From Accumulibacter sp036625275 (GTDB lineage Bacteria > Pseudomonadota > Gammaproteobacteria > Burkholderiales > Rhodocyclaceae): DNA of 59,450 nt. Below the pieces are notes generated by a model, which searched no databases, was not told the DNA's origin, and saw only the letters and a list, made by a program, of their open reading frames with translations. Position numbers and translations under genes: made by a program. Numbering within the stretch: position 1 is the stretch's first letter; every line of letters starts with the position of its first letter. The stretch is from NCBI RefSeq assembly GCF_036625275.1, contig NZ_JAZKUD010000016.1, positions 1-59,450 of the forward strand. The letters run 5' to 3'. Of this stretch, positions 17,021 through 24,887 are shown piece after piece.

Positions 17021-18453
17021 AGCCGAGTGTGGTTCTTGTCGGGCGTCCCAATGTCGGCAAATCAACGCTCTTCAATCGCCTGACCCGAACCCGCGACGCA
17101 CTGGTGGCCGATCTCCCCGGTCTGACACGCGACCGTCATTATGGCCACGGAAGACTCGGCAACAAACCCCATCTGGTGATCGATACCGGCGGCTTCGAAC
17201 CGCTCGCCAGGGAAGGCATCATGTACCAGATGGCGCGCCAGACAGAGCAGGCGATCTTTGAGGCCGACGTCGTGATTTTTGTCGTCGATGGCCGCAGCGG
17301 CATCACTGCCCTCGACAAGGAAATTGCCAGCCGCCTGCGCAAGTCCAACCGTTCGGTGCTGGTTGCCGTCAACAAAACTGAAGGGATGAGCCACGGACTC
17401 GTCGTCGCCGATTTCCACGAACTCGGCCTCGGCGAACCATTTGCGATCTCGGCGGCGCACGGCGAGGGAGTCAGGGCACTGATCGAAGAGGCGCTCGCTC
17501 CGTATGAGGAACCGCCGGAAAGCAGCTTTGACAGCGAAGTGATCAAGGTCGCCATCGTCGGCCGTCCGAATGTCGGCAAGAGCACCATGATTAACGCGCT
17601 GCTCGGCGAAGAACGGGTCATCGCCTTCGACCAGCCGGGAACGACTCGCGATGCCATCGAAGTCGATTTCGAGCGCGGCGGCGGCCGTTATACGCTCATC
17701 GACACGGCTGGCCTGCGCCGTCGTGGCAAGGTTTTCGAGGCCGTCGAGAAGTTTTCGGTGATCAAGACGCTACAGGCGATCGAGAACGCTCAGGTGGTGA
17801 TTCTGGTGGTCGACGCACGTCAGGACATTTCCGACCAGGATGCGCACATCGGCGGCTTTATCCGCGAATCCGGGCGCGCGCTGGTGGTGGCTGTGAACAA
17901 ATGGGATGGACTCGATGCCTATGTTCGCGAACAGGTCAAGGGAGCCCTCGAAAGCTGCTTGTCGTTCATCGATTTTGCCCGTTTCCATTATGTGTCGGCA
18001 CTCAAGGGGCAGGGTCTCGAAGCACTTTTCCGCTCTGTGGATGCCGCTTACCGGGCAGCCATTGCCGATCTGCCGACACCCAAACTGACGCGTACGCTGA
18101 TTGACGCGGTGGCTCGCCAGGCGCCACCACGCAGTGGCCTGATCCGGCCAAAGCTGCGCTACGCGCATCAGGGTGGCAGGAATCCGCCGCTGATCGTGGT
18201 TCATGGCAATGCGCTCGACAAGATTCCGGAATCCTATCGTCGTTACCTCGAGCATACCTTTCGGGAGGTGTTCAAGTTGCAGGGAACGCCGCTGCAGATC
18301 CAGTTCAAGGTCTCGATCAACCCCTTTGCCGAGAAGCCGCTCCCCGAGCAGAACCGGCGCAAGCTCAAGCCCGGGAAGCCTGCGGCCAGAAGTGAAAGCC
18401 GGCCAGTCTCCGGCGGGAAAACCAGATCCCGGCTGCTCTCCAGGCCTCGTTGA
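17017..18453 (+). CDS. der: Ribosome-assembly GTPase Der (EngA)
   Basis: An essential GTPase with two tandem G domains that acts in 50S subunit maturation. Both P-loops are present (GRPNVGKST at about residues 8-16 and again near 188-196), with LPGLTRDRHY and QPGTTRDAI switch regions, NKTEG and NKWDG specificity motifs, and a C-terminal KH-like domain (IPESYRRYLEHTFREVF). The tail is basic (KPGKPAARSESRP). It is the last gene of the run beginning with ndk. In related genomes hfq normally comes next; here it does not. Confidence 0.98.
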   Translation: MKPSVVLVGRPNVGKSTLFNRLTRTRDALVADLPGLTRDRHYGHGRLGNKPHLVIDTGGFEPLAREGIMYQMARQTEQAIFEADVVIFVVDGRSGITALDKEIASRLRKSNRSVLVAVNKTEGMSHGLVVADFHELGLGEPFAISAAHGEGVRALIEEALAPYEEPPESSFDSEVIKVAIVGRPNVGKSTMINALLGEERVIAFDQPGTTRDAIEVDFERGGGRYTLIDTAGLRRRGKVFEAVEKFSVIKTLQAIENAQVVILVVDARQDISDQDAHIGGFIRESGRALVVAVNKWDGLDAYVREQVKGALESCLSFIDFARFHYVSALKGQGLEALFRSVDAAYRAAIADLPTPKLTRTLIDAVARQAPPRSGLIRPKLRYAHQGGRNPPLIVVHGNALDKIPESYRRYLEHTFREVFKLQGTPLQIQFKVSINPFAEKPLPEQNRRKLKPGKPAARSESRPVSGGKTRSRLLSRPR

Positions 18454-18727
18454 TTGGCCGCAGCGAGAAGGTCACGAGTGCCGAAAAGCCATAGCGAGGG
18501 CATGTGCATAATTCCCCCAAATACTCGCGCAAGGTTGCAATGGTGGCCTTTTCGACGGATGATGAAGGCCTCGGCAGCATCTTGCCGTTGCCAACGGATG
18601 GGTGGTCAGGTAGCGGGCGGCCGTCGTTTGACGCAAGGGGCAGTGATTGGCGCGATAGGTTTGTGGCTGTCGGGGCAGGATCAGTCGAACGAAGGCAAAG
18701 GGACAAACGTATCTGGAAAAATGGACG

Positions 18728-19258
18728 GTGATCAAGGTTCTATTCGTTTGCATGGGGAACATTTGCCGCTCGCCGACGGCCGAGGGCGTTTTCCGCCACC
18801 TTCTGCGTCAGAGGAACCTCGAAGACAGGATCGAGGTTGATTCGGCAGGGACGCATGGCTATCACGCGGGTGAGGCACCGGATCAGCGGACGCAGCGTGC
18901 CGCAGCGGTTCGTCAGTACAAGCTGTCCGACATGCGGGCGCGTAGGGTGACGGCGCAGGATCTCGAGTACTTTGACCTGATTCTCGCGATGGACCACAAC
19001 AACCTTGCCGTTCTGAAACGCATCTGTCCTCTGGACAAACATGACCGTTTGGGACTGCTGATGAGCTATTCAAAGAACTTCGACGACGATGAAGTTCCCG
19101 ATCCCTACTACGGTCTTGGGCATGGCTTCGACCTGGTGCTCGACATGATCGAGGATGCCGCCAGCGGGCTGATCGAAAGTCTCGAGCAGCGCCTCATCGA
19201 GGAGGACAATCCAGATGTCGAGGAAAGTCCGTCGGTTGCAGGTGACGGCACGAACTGA
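18728..19258 (+). CDS. Low-molecular-weight protein-tyrosine phosphatase
   Basis: A 176-residue LMW-PTP. The catalytic loop CMGNICRS (Cys8 to Arg14) and the general-acid loop DPYYG (Asp near 120) are intact, as is SAGTHGYHAGE. Typical members have about 150 residues; this one has an acidic C-terminal extension (EEDNPDVEESPSVAGDG). The start is a GTG at 18728, supported by the family start MIKVLFVCMGNICRSPTAE. It lies where hfq is usually found. The target is unknown; relatives act on exopolysaccharide tyrosine kinases or small molecules. Confidence 0.92.
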   Translation: MIKVLFVCMGNICRSPTAEGVFRHLLRQRNLEDRIEVDSAGTHGYHAGEAPDQRTQRAAAVRQYKLSDMRARRVTAQDLEYFDLILAMDHNNLAVLKRICPLDKHDRLGLLMSYSKNFDDDEVPDPYYGLGHGFDLVLDMIEDAASGLIESLEQRLIEEDNPDVEESPSVAGDGTN

Positions 19259-19267
19259 TCGACTCAG

Positions 19268-19372
19268 AGGTTGTGAAAAAATAGAAAAGCGGTCATGAGA
19301 AGTGCTGTAACAACTTGTTTTGTTGAATATTTTTTGGCATGTTGCCCAGCTTCGGGCATTTTTTCACAGCCT
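19268..19372. mobile_element. 105-bp MITE-like element with 15-bp TIRs and a 5-bp direct repeat
   Basis: AGGTTGTGAAAAAAT at 19268-19282 and ATTTTTTCACAGCCT at 19358-19372 are terminal inverted repeats matching at 14 of 15 positions. CTCAG stands directly outside both ends (19263-19267 and 19373-19377), as expected of a target-site duplication. The interior is AT-rich and codes for nothing. It fills the gap between two convergent genes and reaches the stop codon of the CheB/CheR fusion gene. The parent transposase family is not identified. Confidence 0.65.
19343..19364 (+). terminator. Short rho-independent terminator inside the MITE-like element
   Basis: TGCCC at 19343-19347 and GGGCA at 19354-19358 form a 5-bp stem with a 6-base loop, followed by six T (19359-19364). 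It would end transcription from the phosphatase gene. The stem is short, so efficiency is uncertain. Confidence 0.5.
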
Positions 19373-19373
19373 C

Positions 19374-22300
19374 TCAGGGCAGGTTGTGCGTGCGCAGCCA
19401 CTCGGCAAAGTCGTCTGGCGGCAGCGGGCGGGAATAAAGATAACCCTGGCCACTGTGGCAGCCGGAAGCGTCGAGTTCGGCATGCTGATCGGCGATTTCA
19501 ACGCCCTCCGCGACGACGCTCATCCCGAGGTGGCGCGCCAGTGAAATGATCGCCGAACCAATTGCACGGTCATCAGCGTTGCTCGATATGCCGTCGACGA
19601 AACTGCGCGCAATCTTGAGTTCGTGGATCGGGAAACGCTTGAGGTATGACAAGGACGAAAAGCCGGTACCAAAGTCATCGATGCTGATCACCAGACCGAA
19701 AGCCACCAGTTCGGCCAGCATGCGCTGAGCACGCTCGAAGTCCATCAGCACCCCTTCGGTGATCTCGATGCATAGTTGTTGTGGGGAGACCCGATGCGCA
19801 TTGATGATCTGCATCAGGTCGGCCGCCATGCTTTCCTTGCGGAAATGCCGGGCAGAAATGTTGACGCTGATGCGTACTGCCGGTAGTCCGGTCTTGTTCC
19901 ACTTGTCGATCTGGCGACAAACCTCTCCAAGTACCCATTCGTCGACCGCTACGATCAGGTTGCTTTGCTCGGCGACCGGAATGAACACGACCGGATCGAC
20001 GACCTCACCGTTGTATTGCCAGCGCAACAGCGCCTCGGCACCGATGACCCGTTGGCTCTCGAGGTTGACTTGCGGTTGGTAGTGAATGTACAGCTCGCCG
20101 TTTTCGATCGCACGCCGCAAACCCGTTTCCAGAGCCAGTCGCCGCGTCGCCAGGTGAGCCAGGTCGGCGGTGAAGAAGCGAAAAGCATTCTTGCCGTGAT
20201 CCTTGGCGCGATACATCGCTGAGTCGGCATTGCGCATCAACGCGCTGGCGTCGGCGGCATCCTCCGGAAACATGCTCAGCCCGATGCTGGCACTAATGAA
20301 GCATTCGTGCTCGTCGAACTGATAACTGGTACTCAAAGCGCTCAGCAAACGCTCGGCGGTTAGTGTTGCCTTGTGACGATCGGCGGTTTCAAGCAGGACC
20401 ACGAACTCGTCACCGCCCAGTCGTGCCACCGTATCTTCGGCACGCACGCAGTCGAGCAGACGCATTGCGGCCTGCTTGAGCAACTTGTCGCCAGTGGCAT
20501 GACCGAGGGTGTCGTTGACCATCTTGAAGTTGTCGAGGTCGATGAACACCACACCGATACTCTCGCGTGATCGTTCGGCCCGTGCCAGAGCGAGATGGAG
20601 ACGGTCATTGAACAATGCCCGGTTGGGCAATCCGGTCAGTTCATCGTGGGTTGCCAGATACTCGACGCGCTGCTGCGATTCGCGCACCTTGGTAATGTCG
20701 CTGAACATGCCGACGTAGTTGACTATCTTGCCGTTCTTGTCCTTGACGGTATTGATCGACAACCATTCCAGGAAAGCCTCGCCGTTCTTCCGGCGATTCC
20801 AGATTTCGCCCTGCCAGACGCCCAGGCGATTGACCCGGTCCCACATGTCGACATAGAGCTCGGGTGGCGTCTTCTCGGATCGCAGAAGGCTGGGCTTCTT
20901 GCCGACGACCTCCTGGCGGGTGAACCCGGTGAGGGTTGTGAAAGCGTCATTGACGGTCAGGATGCGTTGCTCGGTATCGGTCACCATGACGCCTTCTGAA
21001 GCACGATCGAAGACCATCGCCGCTAGCCGCAAACTTTCCTCTGCACGCTTGCGGGCGGTGATGTCGGTGGCCTGGAAACAGAGGCCGGTGATGGCTCCGT
21101 CGTTGTCGAAGAGCGGAAAGCGAACGGCCAGGAAGTGGTGATCACCACTAGCCAGCGGCAGCGTTTCTTCACGTTCGATTTCCCTGCGCAGACGTATGGC
21201 TGTGAGTTCGCTCTCGCGGAAGATTTCGGATACGGCGTCGGGAAAGAGCTGCAGATCGGTTTTTCCGATGACCCGCCCGGTGGCGAAGCCAAAAGTCTGT
21301 TCAAACTTCGGGTTGGCAAACTGGTAGCGACCGGTGGCATCCTTGACCGCCATCAACGAGACCGAGTTGTTCATCACTGCCAGCAACCTGACCTGTGTTT
21401 CGCGCGCCGAACGCTCGATTTCGTACAGGTTCGTGTTGTCGGCAAACAGCAGGATCACGCCGCTACTGCGCTGCGCATCGCGCAACAGCGGCGCGATGTG
21501 CAGCGCGTAGTGGTGTCGGTTGGCGTTGACGATCTGGCGGTCGAGGGCGTTTTGTGTGTCGATCACCTGTTGACTGTCGGTGACCAGATCGGGCATGTCC
21601 GGTAGCGCCAGATCGCGCAGATGTCGGCCGATTTGTGGCGGGCCGAGTCTGAACAAGCGTGCGGCAGCACTGTTGAAGCGCTGCAGGGTGGATTTCTGAT
21701 CGAGGACCAGCAAGGGGTAGTCGACGCTGTTCTGGATACATTCCAGTTCGATGTTGAGTTCCTGCGTCTCGGCGGTCTTGATCTGCAATTCCTCGTTGAC
21801 CGTTGCCAGCTCTTCGTTGGTCGATTGCAGTTCCTCGTTCGAGGCCTCTAGTTCCTCGTTCGAGGCCTGCATTTCCTCGTTCGAGGCCTGGATCTCCTCG
21901 TTGAGCGCCTGCATTTCCTCGTTGGAGGTCTCGAGTTCCTCGACCAGCGTCTGCAGATGTTCGCGCGTTGCGGCCAGTTCGTCTTCGAGTTCCTTGTCGG
22001 TGACATTATTGCTGTCCTCGGTGGGACTTTTGCCGGCTGGCGCCGCAATCCACTCGATACAGACCATGAACAGCGTTTCGTTGCCGGGGGCCAGGACCGG
22101 ATGCACGGAAAGGCGGACGCCGCGATTCGGGTCGAGCGCCTTGATGTGCCGTGGCCGTCCGTGCGCCACGGCCTGCTTGACCTGTGCCTGCCGCATCAGA
22201 ACCTGGACCTCGGTGCGCAGCTCGCGACGGATCAACGAGATCAGGTCAAAAGCTGGTTTGCCGGGTGAAACGTTGAGCAGTCGGCTGGCGTCACCATGAA

Positions 22301-23984
22301 TGTGGCGAATTTCGAACTTGCTGTTGATCAGGATGCTGGTGGGGATGAAAAACCGTCCAGCCGCTTCCAGCAGGATGTTCTCGAAACCCAGCGGGGAGGT
22401 AGGTTTGGCCGGCCTCTGATGCTGGTTCAGACCGGCCGCCGCGAGGGGCATCTCGGTGCGTAGCAGCGGCAGTCGGGCAGCCACCCCGTGTCGGCGGTAA
22501 AGACGTCCTTCCTTGTCGACCACGCCGAACAGCGCTTCTTGCTGGGAGATTCCTTCCGATTTGCCGAGGAACAGGTAGGCGCCCGGATTGAGCGCGTAAT
22601 GAAACACCGATAGCAGACGGGCTTGCAACTCGCTCTGGAAATAAATCAGCACATTACGGCAACTGATCAGATCGAGTCGGAGAAACGGCGGATCCTGCAC
22701 CAGATCCTGGCGAGCAAAGATGACCACGTCGCGCAGGTTCTTGTTGATTTCGTAACGGTCACCGTGCGGCGTGAAATGGGAGCGGATGCGATTGCGATCC
22801 ATGTGCGCCAGGCTGGAGGCGGCAAACACGCCGCGCCGCGCCAGCGCCATCGCGTCGAGATCGATGTCGGTAGCGAAGATCTGCAGACGGTACTGATCGA
22901 AGGAAGCTCCGAGACGTTCAGAAAACAGGATGGCCAGGGAATAGGCCTCCTCGCCGGTAGCACAACCGGCAGTCCAGACGCGGATATCGTCACCGGGTTG
23001 CTTGTTGGCGAGAATATCGCCAATCACCTTGTCCAGCCGGGCAAAGGCGTCACCGTCACGAAAGAAGGCCGTGACCGAGATCAGGATGTCCTTGCACAGC
23101 CGGTCGAGTTCGACCGGCGTGTCGTCGACCACCCGCAGATAATCCTGCAGGGTACTGACGTGGTTTGCTGCCATTCGCCGTTCGATTCGTCGCCACAGTG
23201 TCGGCTCCTTGTACTGCGAGAAATCGACCTTGGTGCGGCTGCGTACCTTGCCGAGCAGCGTCTTGAGCGTTGCCGGCGCATTGGCTGCCTGTGTGGCCAC
23301 CGGAATCAGCCCACGGTTGAGGACGATCAGACTGATCTCGGCGCCCATCGTCTCGGGCGGGAGGATCCAGTCGACACTGCCGGTATCGATCGCCGACTGG
23401 GGCATGCCGCTATACTTGGCGGTTTCGGGATCCTGGGAAAAGGTAAAACCACCAGCCGCCTTGATTGCGTGGATTCCCGAGGCACCGTCAGAGCCTGTGC
23501 CGGACAGGATGATGCCGATCGTCGATTCACCGATCTCCTCGGCCAGGGAGGCGAAGAAACGGTTGACCGATGGTTTGGGCATCGATTCCTTGGTCGGTTC
23601 GACGAGCCGGAAGTGGCCCGCCTGCAGCGTCAGATTGCGATTCGGCGGCGTGATATAGACCGTATTGGCTTCCGGCAACATTCCGTCCTCGATGTCCCGA
23701 ACCGGCATCGTCGTCTCACGACCGAGCAACTGTGCCATCATGCTGCGGTAGGTCGGTGACAGGTGTTGTACGACGACGTAAGTCAGCCCAAGATTCTTGG
23801 GCAGGCTCGGCAAAAGCAGACTGAGCGCTTCCAGGCCACCGGCCGAGGCGCCGATCCCGATGATGAACGGTCGCTCGTCCGACCGGACGGGGTGCACTAC
23901 GTCGCCAGCCGGTTTCACGGCTGCAAGTGGCTTCTTGGAGACTGAGCGTCTTTTTACGGGTTCTTCTGCATTGCCGATGCTCAT
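19374..23984 (-). CDS. CheB-CheR-PAS-GGDEF-EAL multidomain signalling protein
   Basis: A 1536-residue fusion. Residues 38-220 are a CheB methylesterase domain without a receiver domain (catalytic Ser47 in GASAGG, His74, Asp167 in GTGSDG). Residues 245-510 are a CheR methyltransferase (WTAGCATGEEAYS, ISCRNVLIYF). A heptad coiled coil (675-755) joins these to three PAS domains (about 745-860, 860-980, 990-1110). Next come a GGDEF domain (GGDEF near 1190, with an RxxD inhibitory site five residues before it) and an EAL domain (EALLRW near 1315, DDFGTGFSSLSYL). Catalytic residues of both c-di-GMP domains appear intact, so it may both make and degrade c-di-GMP. No membrane segment is seen. No chemotaxis operon is nearby. 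The stop codon lies in the right flank of the MITE-like element. Confidence 0.93.
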   Translation of the reverse strand: MSIGNAEEPVKRRSVSKKPLAAVKPAGDVVHPVRSDERPFIIGIGASAGGLEALSLLLPSLPKNLGLTYVVVQHLSPTYRSMMAQLLGRETTMPVRDIEDGMLPEANTVYITPPNRNLTLQAGHFRLVEPTKESMPKPSVNRFFASLAEEIGESTIGIILSGTGSDGASGIHAIKAAGGFTFSQDPETAKYSGMPQSAIDTGSVDWILPPETMGAEISLIVLNRGLIPVATQAANAPATLKTLLGKVRSRTKVDFSQYKEPTLWRRIERRMAANHVSTLQDYLRVVDDTPVELDRLCKDILISVTAFFRDGDAFARLDKVIGDILANKQPGDDIRVWTAGCATGEEAYSLAILFSERLGASFDQYRLQIFATDIDLDAMALARRGVFAASSLAHMDRNRIRSHFTPHGDRYEINKNLRDVVIFARQDLVQDPPFLRLDLISCRNVLIYFQSELQARLLSVFHYALNPGAYLFLGKSEGISQQEALFGVVDKEGRLYRRHGVAARLPLLRTEMPLAAAGLNQHQRPAKPTSPLGFENILLEAAGRFFIPTSILINSKFEIRHIHGDASRLLNVSPGKPAFDLISLIRRELRTEVQVLMRQAQVKQAVAHGRPRHIKALDPNRGVRLSVHPVLAPGNETLFMVCIEWIAAPAGKSPTEDSNNVTDKELEDELAATREHLQTLVEELETSNEEMQALNEEIQASNEEMQASNEELEASNEELQSTNEELATVNEELQIKTAETQELNIELECIQNSVDYPLLVLDQKSTLQRFNSAAARLFRLGPPQIGRHLRDLALPDMPDLVTDSQQVIDTQNALDRQIVNANRHHYALHIAPLLRDAQRSSGVILLFADNTNLYEIERSARETQVRLLAVMNNSVSLMAVKDATGRYQFANPKFEQTFGFATGRVIGKTDLQLFPDAVSEIFRESELTAIRLRREIEREETLPLASGDHHFLAVRFPLFDNDGAITGLCFQATDITARKRAEESLRLAAMVFDRASEGVMVTDTEQRILTVNDAFTTLTGFTRQEVVGKKPSLLRSEKTPPELYVDMWDRVNRLGVWQGEIWNRRKNGEAFLEWLSINTVKDKNGKIVNYVGMFSDITKVRESQQRVEYLATHDELTGLPNRALFNDRLHLALARAERSRESIGVVFIDLDNFKMVNDTLGHATGDKLLKQAAMRLLDCVRAEDTVARLGGDEFVVLLETADRHKATLTAERLLSALSTSYQFDEHECFISASIGLSMFPEDAADASALMRNADSAMYRAKDHGKNAFRFFTADLAHLATRRLALETGLRRAIENGELYIHYQPQVNLESQRVIGAEALLRWQYNGEVVDPVVFIPVAEQSNLIVAVDEWVLGEVCRQIDKWNKTGLPAVRISVNISARHFRKESMAADLMQIINAHRVSPQQLCIEITEGVLMDFERAQRMLAELVAFGLVISIDDFGTGFSSLSYLKRFPIHELKIARSFVDGISSNADDRAIGSAIISLARHLGMSVVAEGVEIADQHAELDASGCHSGQGYLYSRPLPPDDFAEWLRTHNLP
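21790..21936 (-). repeat. 21-bp tandem repeat, seven units, coding for heptads
   Basis: The core (C)CTCGTT recurs every 21 bases at 21791, 21812 (as CTTCGTT), 21833, 21854, 21875, 21896 and 21917. It encodes the seven-residue coiled-coil repeat of the type SNEELQA in the signalling protein. Length change would stay in frame and alter the spacer between the CheR and PAS parts. Confidence 0.85.
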
Positions 23985-24330
23985 TGCCTGTTGTCCAATT
24001 GATATCGGGTCGTCGACTGCGCTTGATCATACCACGGGAGAGTACCGATGGCTGGCTGGCTGCCTGCCGGTTCACCAGTCTACCGGGGTTCCGCCCTGAC
24101 GACGGGAAAAAAGCCGGTACGGGGACCGAACACAGCCAGGTTCATCGATTGGGTCGCCGAAAATGGGGGGGCTGATCCACGCGCGACCGTGTCCCTCGAC
24201 AAGCTGATGAAGTCAAGCATCCTGAAGCAATTTTGAGCTACCATCCTTGCCGAGGGGCTTCCTCGCTGGTGACAGGTCAGCAATTCTTTCTTGCTGGCGG
24301 ATGGATTGAGGATTGACAAGGAGATTTTGG
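23985..24330. other. Intergenic region, no gene seen
   Basis: These 346 bases separate the divergent signalling-fusion gene and the Cache protein gene. Apart from the ribosome-binding site of the latter (about 24318-24323), no hairpin, strong promoter or plausible coding region was found. Confidence 0.5.
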
Positions 24331-24774
24331 ATGTTACAGCAATTGTTTGCAGTTTCTGCACTGGCCTTCTTCGGGTCTGTCGGTAGCGCCGTGGCAGCGG
24401 AATATGGAACTCCAGCCGAAGCCAAAGCCCTGCTCGAAAAGGCTGTTATGGCTGTGAAGGCTGACAAGACCAAAGCGCTGGTGATGTTCACCAAGGGTGA
24501 AGGTGGCTTCAAGGATCGTGACCTGTATCCCTACTGCGGTGGTCCGGATGGGTATTTCACCGCGCATCCGACACTCCTCGGGAAGAGCCTCAAGGATCTC
24601 AGGGACAAGTACGGAAGACCTCTGGGAGAGGAGGTCTACGCTGCGGCCAGAGACGGGTCCATTGCCGAGGTGTCATACATGTGGCCGCGTCCTGGCCAGA
24701 CCGATCCGGTGGCGAAGGTGGCCTTCGTGACCAGGGTCGACGACCAGGTGTGTGCGGTCGGCTACTACAAGTAG
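24331..24774 (+). CDS. Periplasmic single-Cache-domain protein
   Basis: A 147-residue exported protein: a signal peptide ending near AVA (residue 22), followed by a free-standing Cache-type sensor fold. Typical segments are AKALLEKAVMAVKADKTKAL, FTKGEGGFKDRDLYPYC, HPTLLGKSLKDLRDKYG, and the closing SYMWPRP and VAFVTRVDDQVCAVGYY. Such stand-alone Cache proteins probably bind small ligands in the periplasm. A strong ribosome-binding site (AAGGAG) selects the ATG at 24331. It is divergent from the large signalling protein; a functional link is possible but unproven. Confidence 0.85.
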   Translation: MLQQLFAVSALAFFGSVGSAVAAEYGTPAEAKALLEKAVMAVKADKTKALVMFTKGEGGFKDRDLYPYCGGPDGYFTAHPTLLGKSLKDLRDKYGRPLGEEVYAAARDGSIAEVSYMWPRPGQTDPVAKVAFVTRVDDQVCAVGYYK

Positions 24775-24845
24775 AGATTCTTCTGAGGAGGGCCTGTGCT
24801 CTTGCGATGGCGTAGCGTTCCCCGAGTTCCGGTACCCTGTAGAGT

Positions 24846-24879
24846 GACAAGACCCCGCGACAGCGGGGTTTTTCTTGTC
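24846..24879. terminator. Bidirectional rho-independent terminator
   Basis: CCCCGC at 24853-24858 and GCGGGG at 24863-24868 form the stem with loop GACA, followed by TTTTTC. Outer bases GACAAGA and TCTTGTC extend the pairing. It lies between the convergent Cache and ppk2 genes and can serve both. Confidence 0.85.
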
Positions 24880-24887
24880 CTGGTGCC

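Noticed and set aside
18454..18727. Possible hfq or other small gene after der
   Set aside because: No frame matches Hfq or has a good start; the candidate frames lack protein-like composition.
21790..21936. 21-bp repeats as a possible CRISPR or regulatory array
   Set aside because: Units are contiguous with no spacers and lie in frame within a coiled coil.
22623..23759. 378-codon plus-strand frame inside the CheB/CheR fusion gene
   Set aside because: Antisense to clear CheB and CheR motifs; no signal, no domain, no ribosome-binding site.
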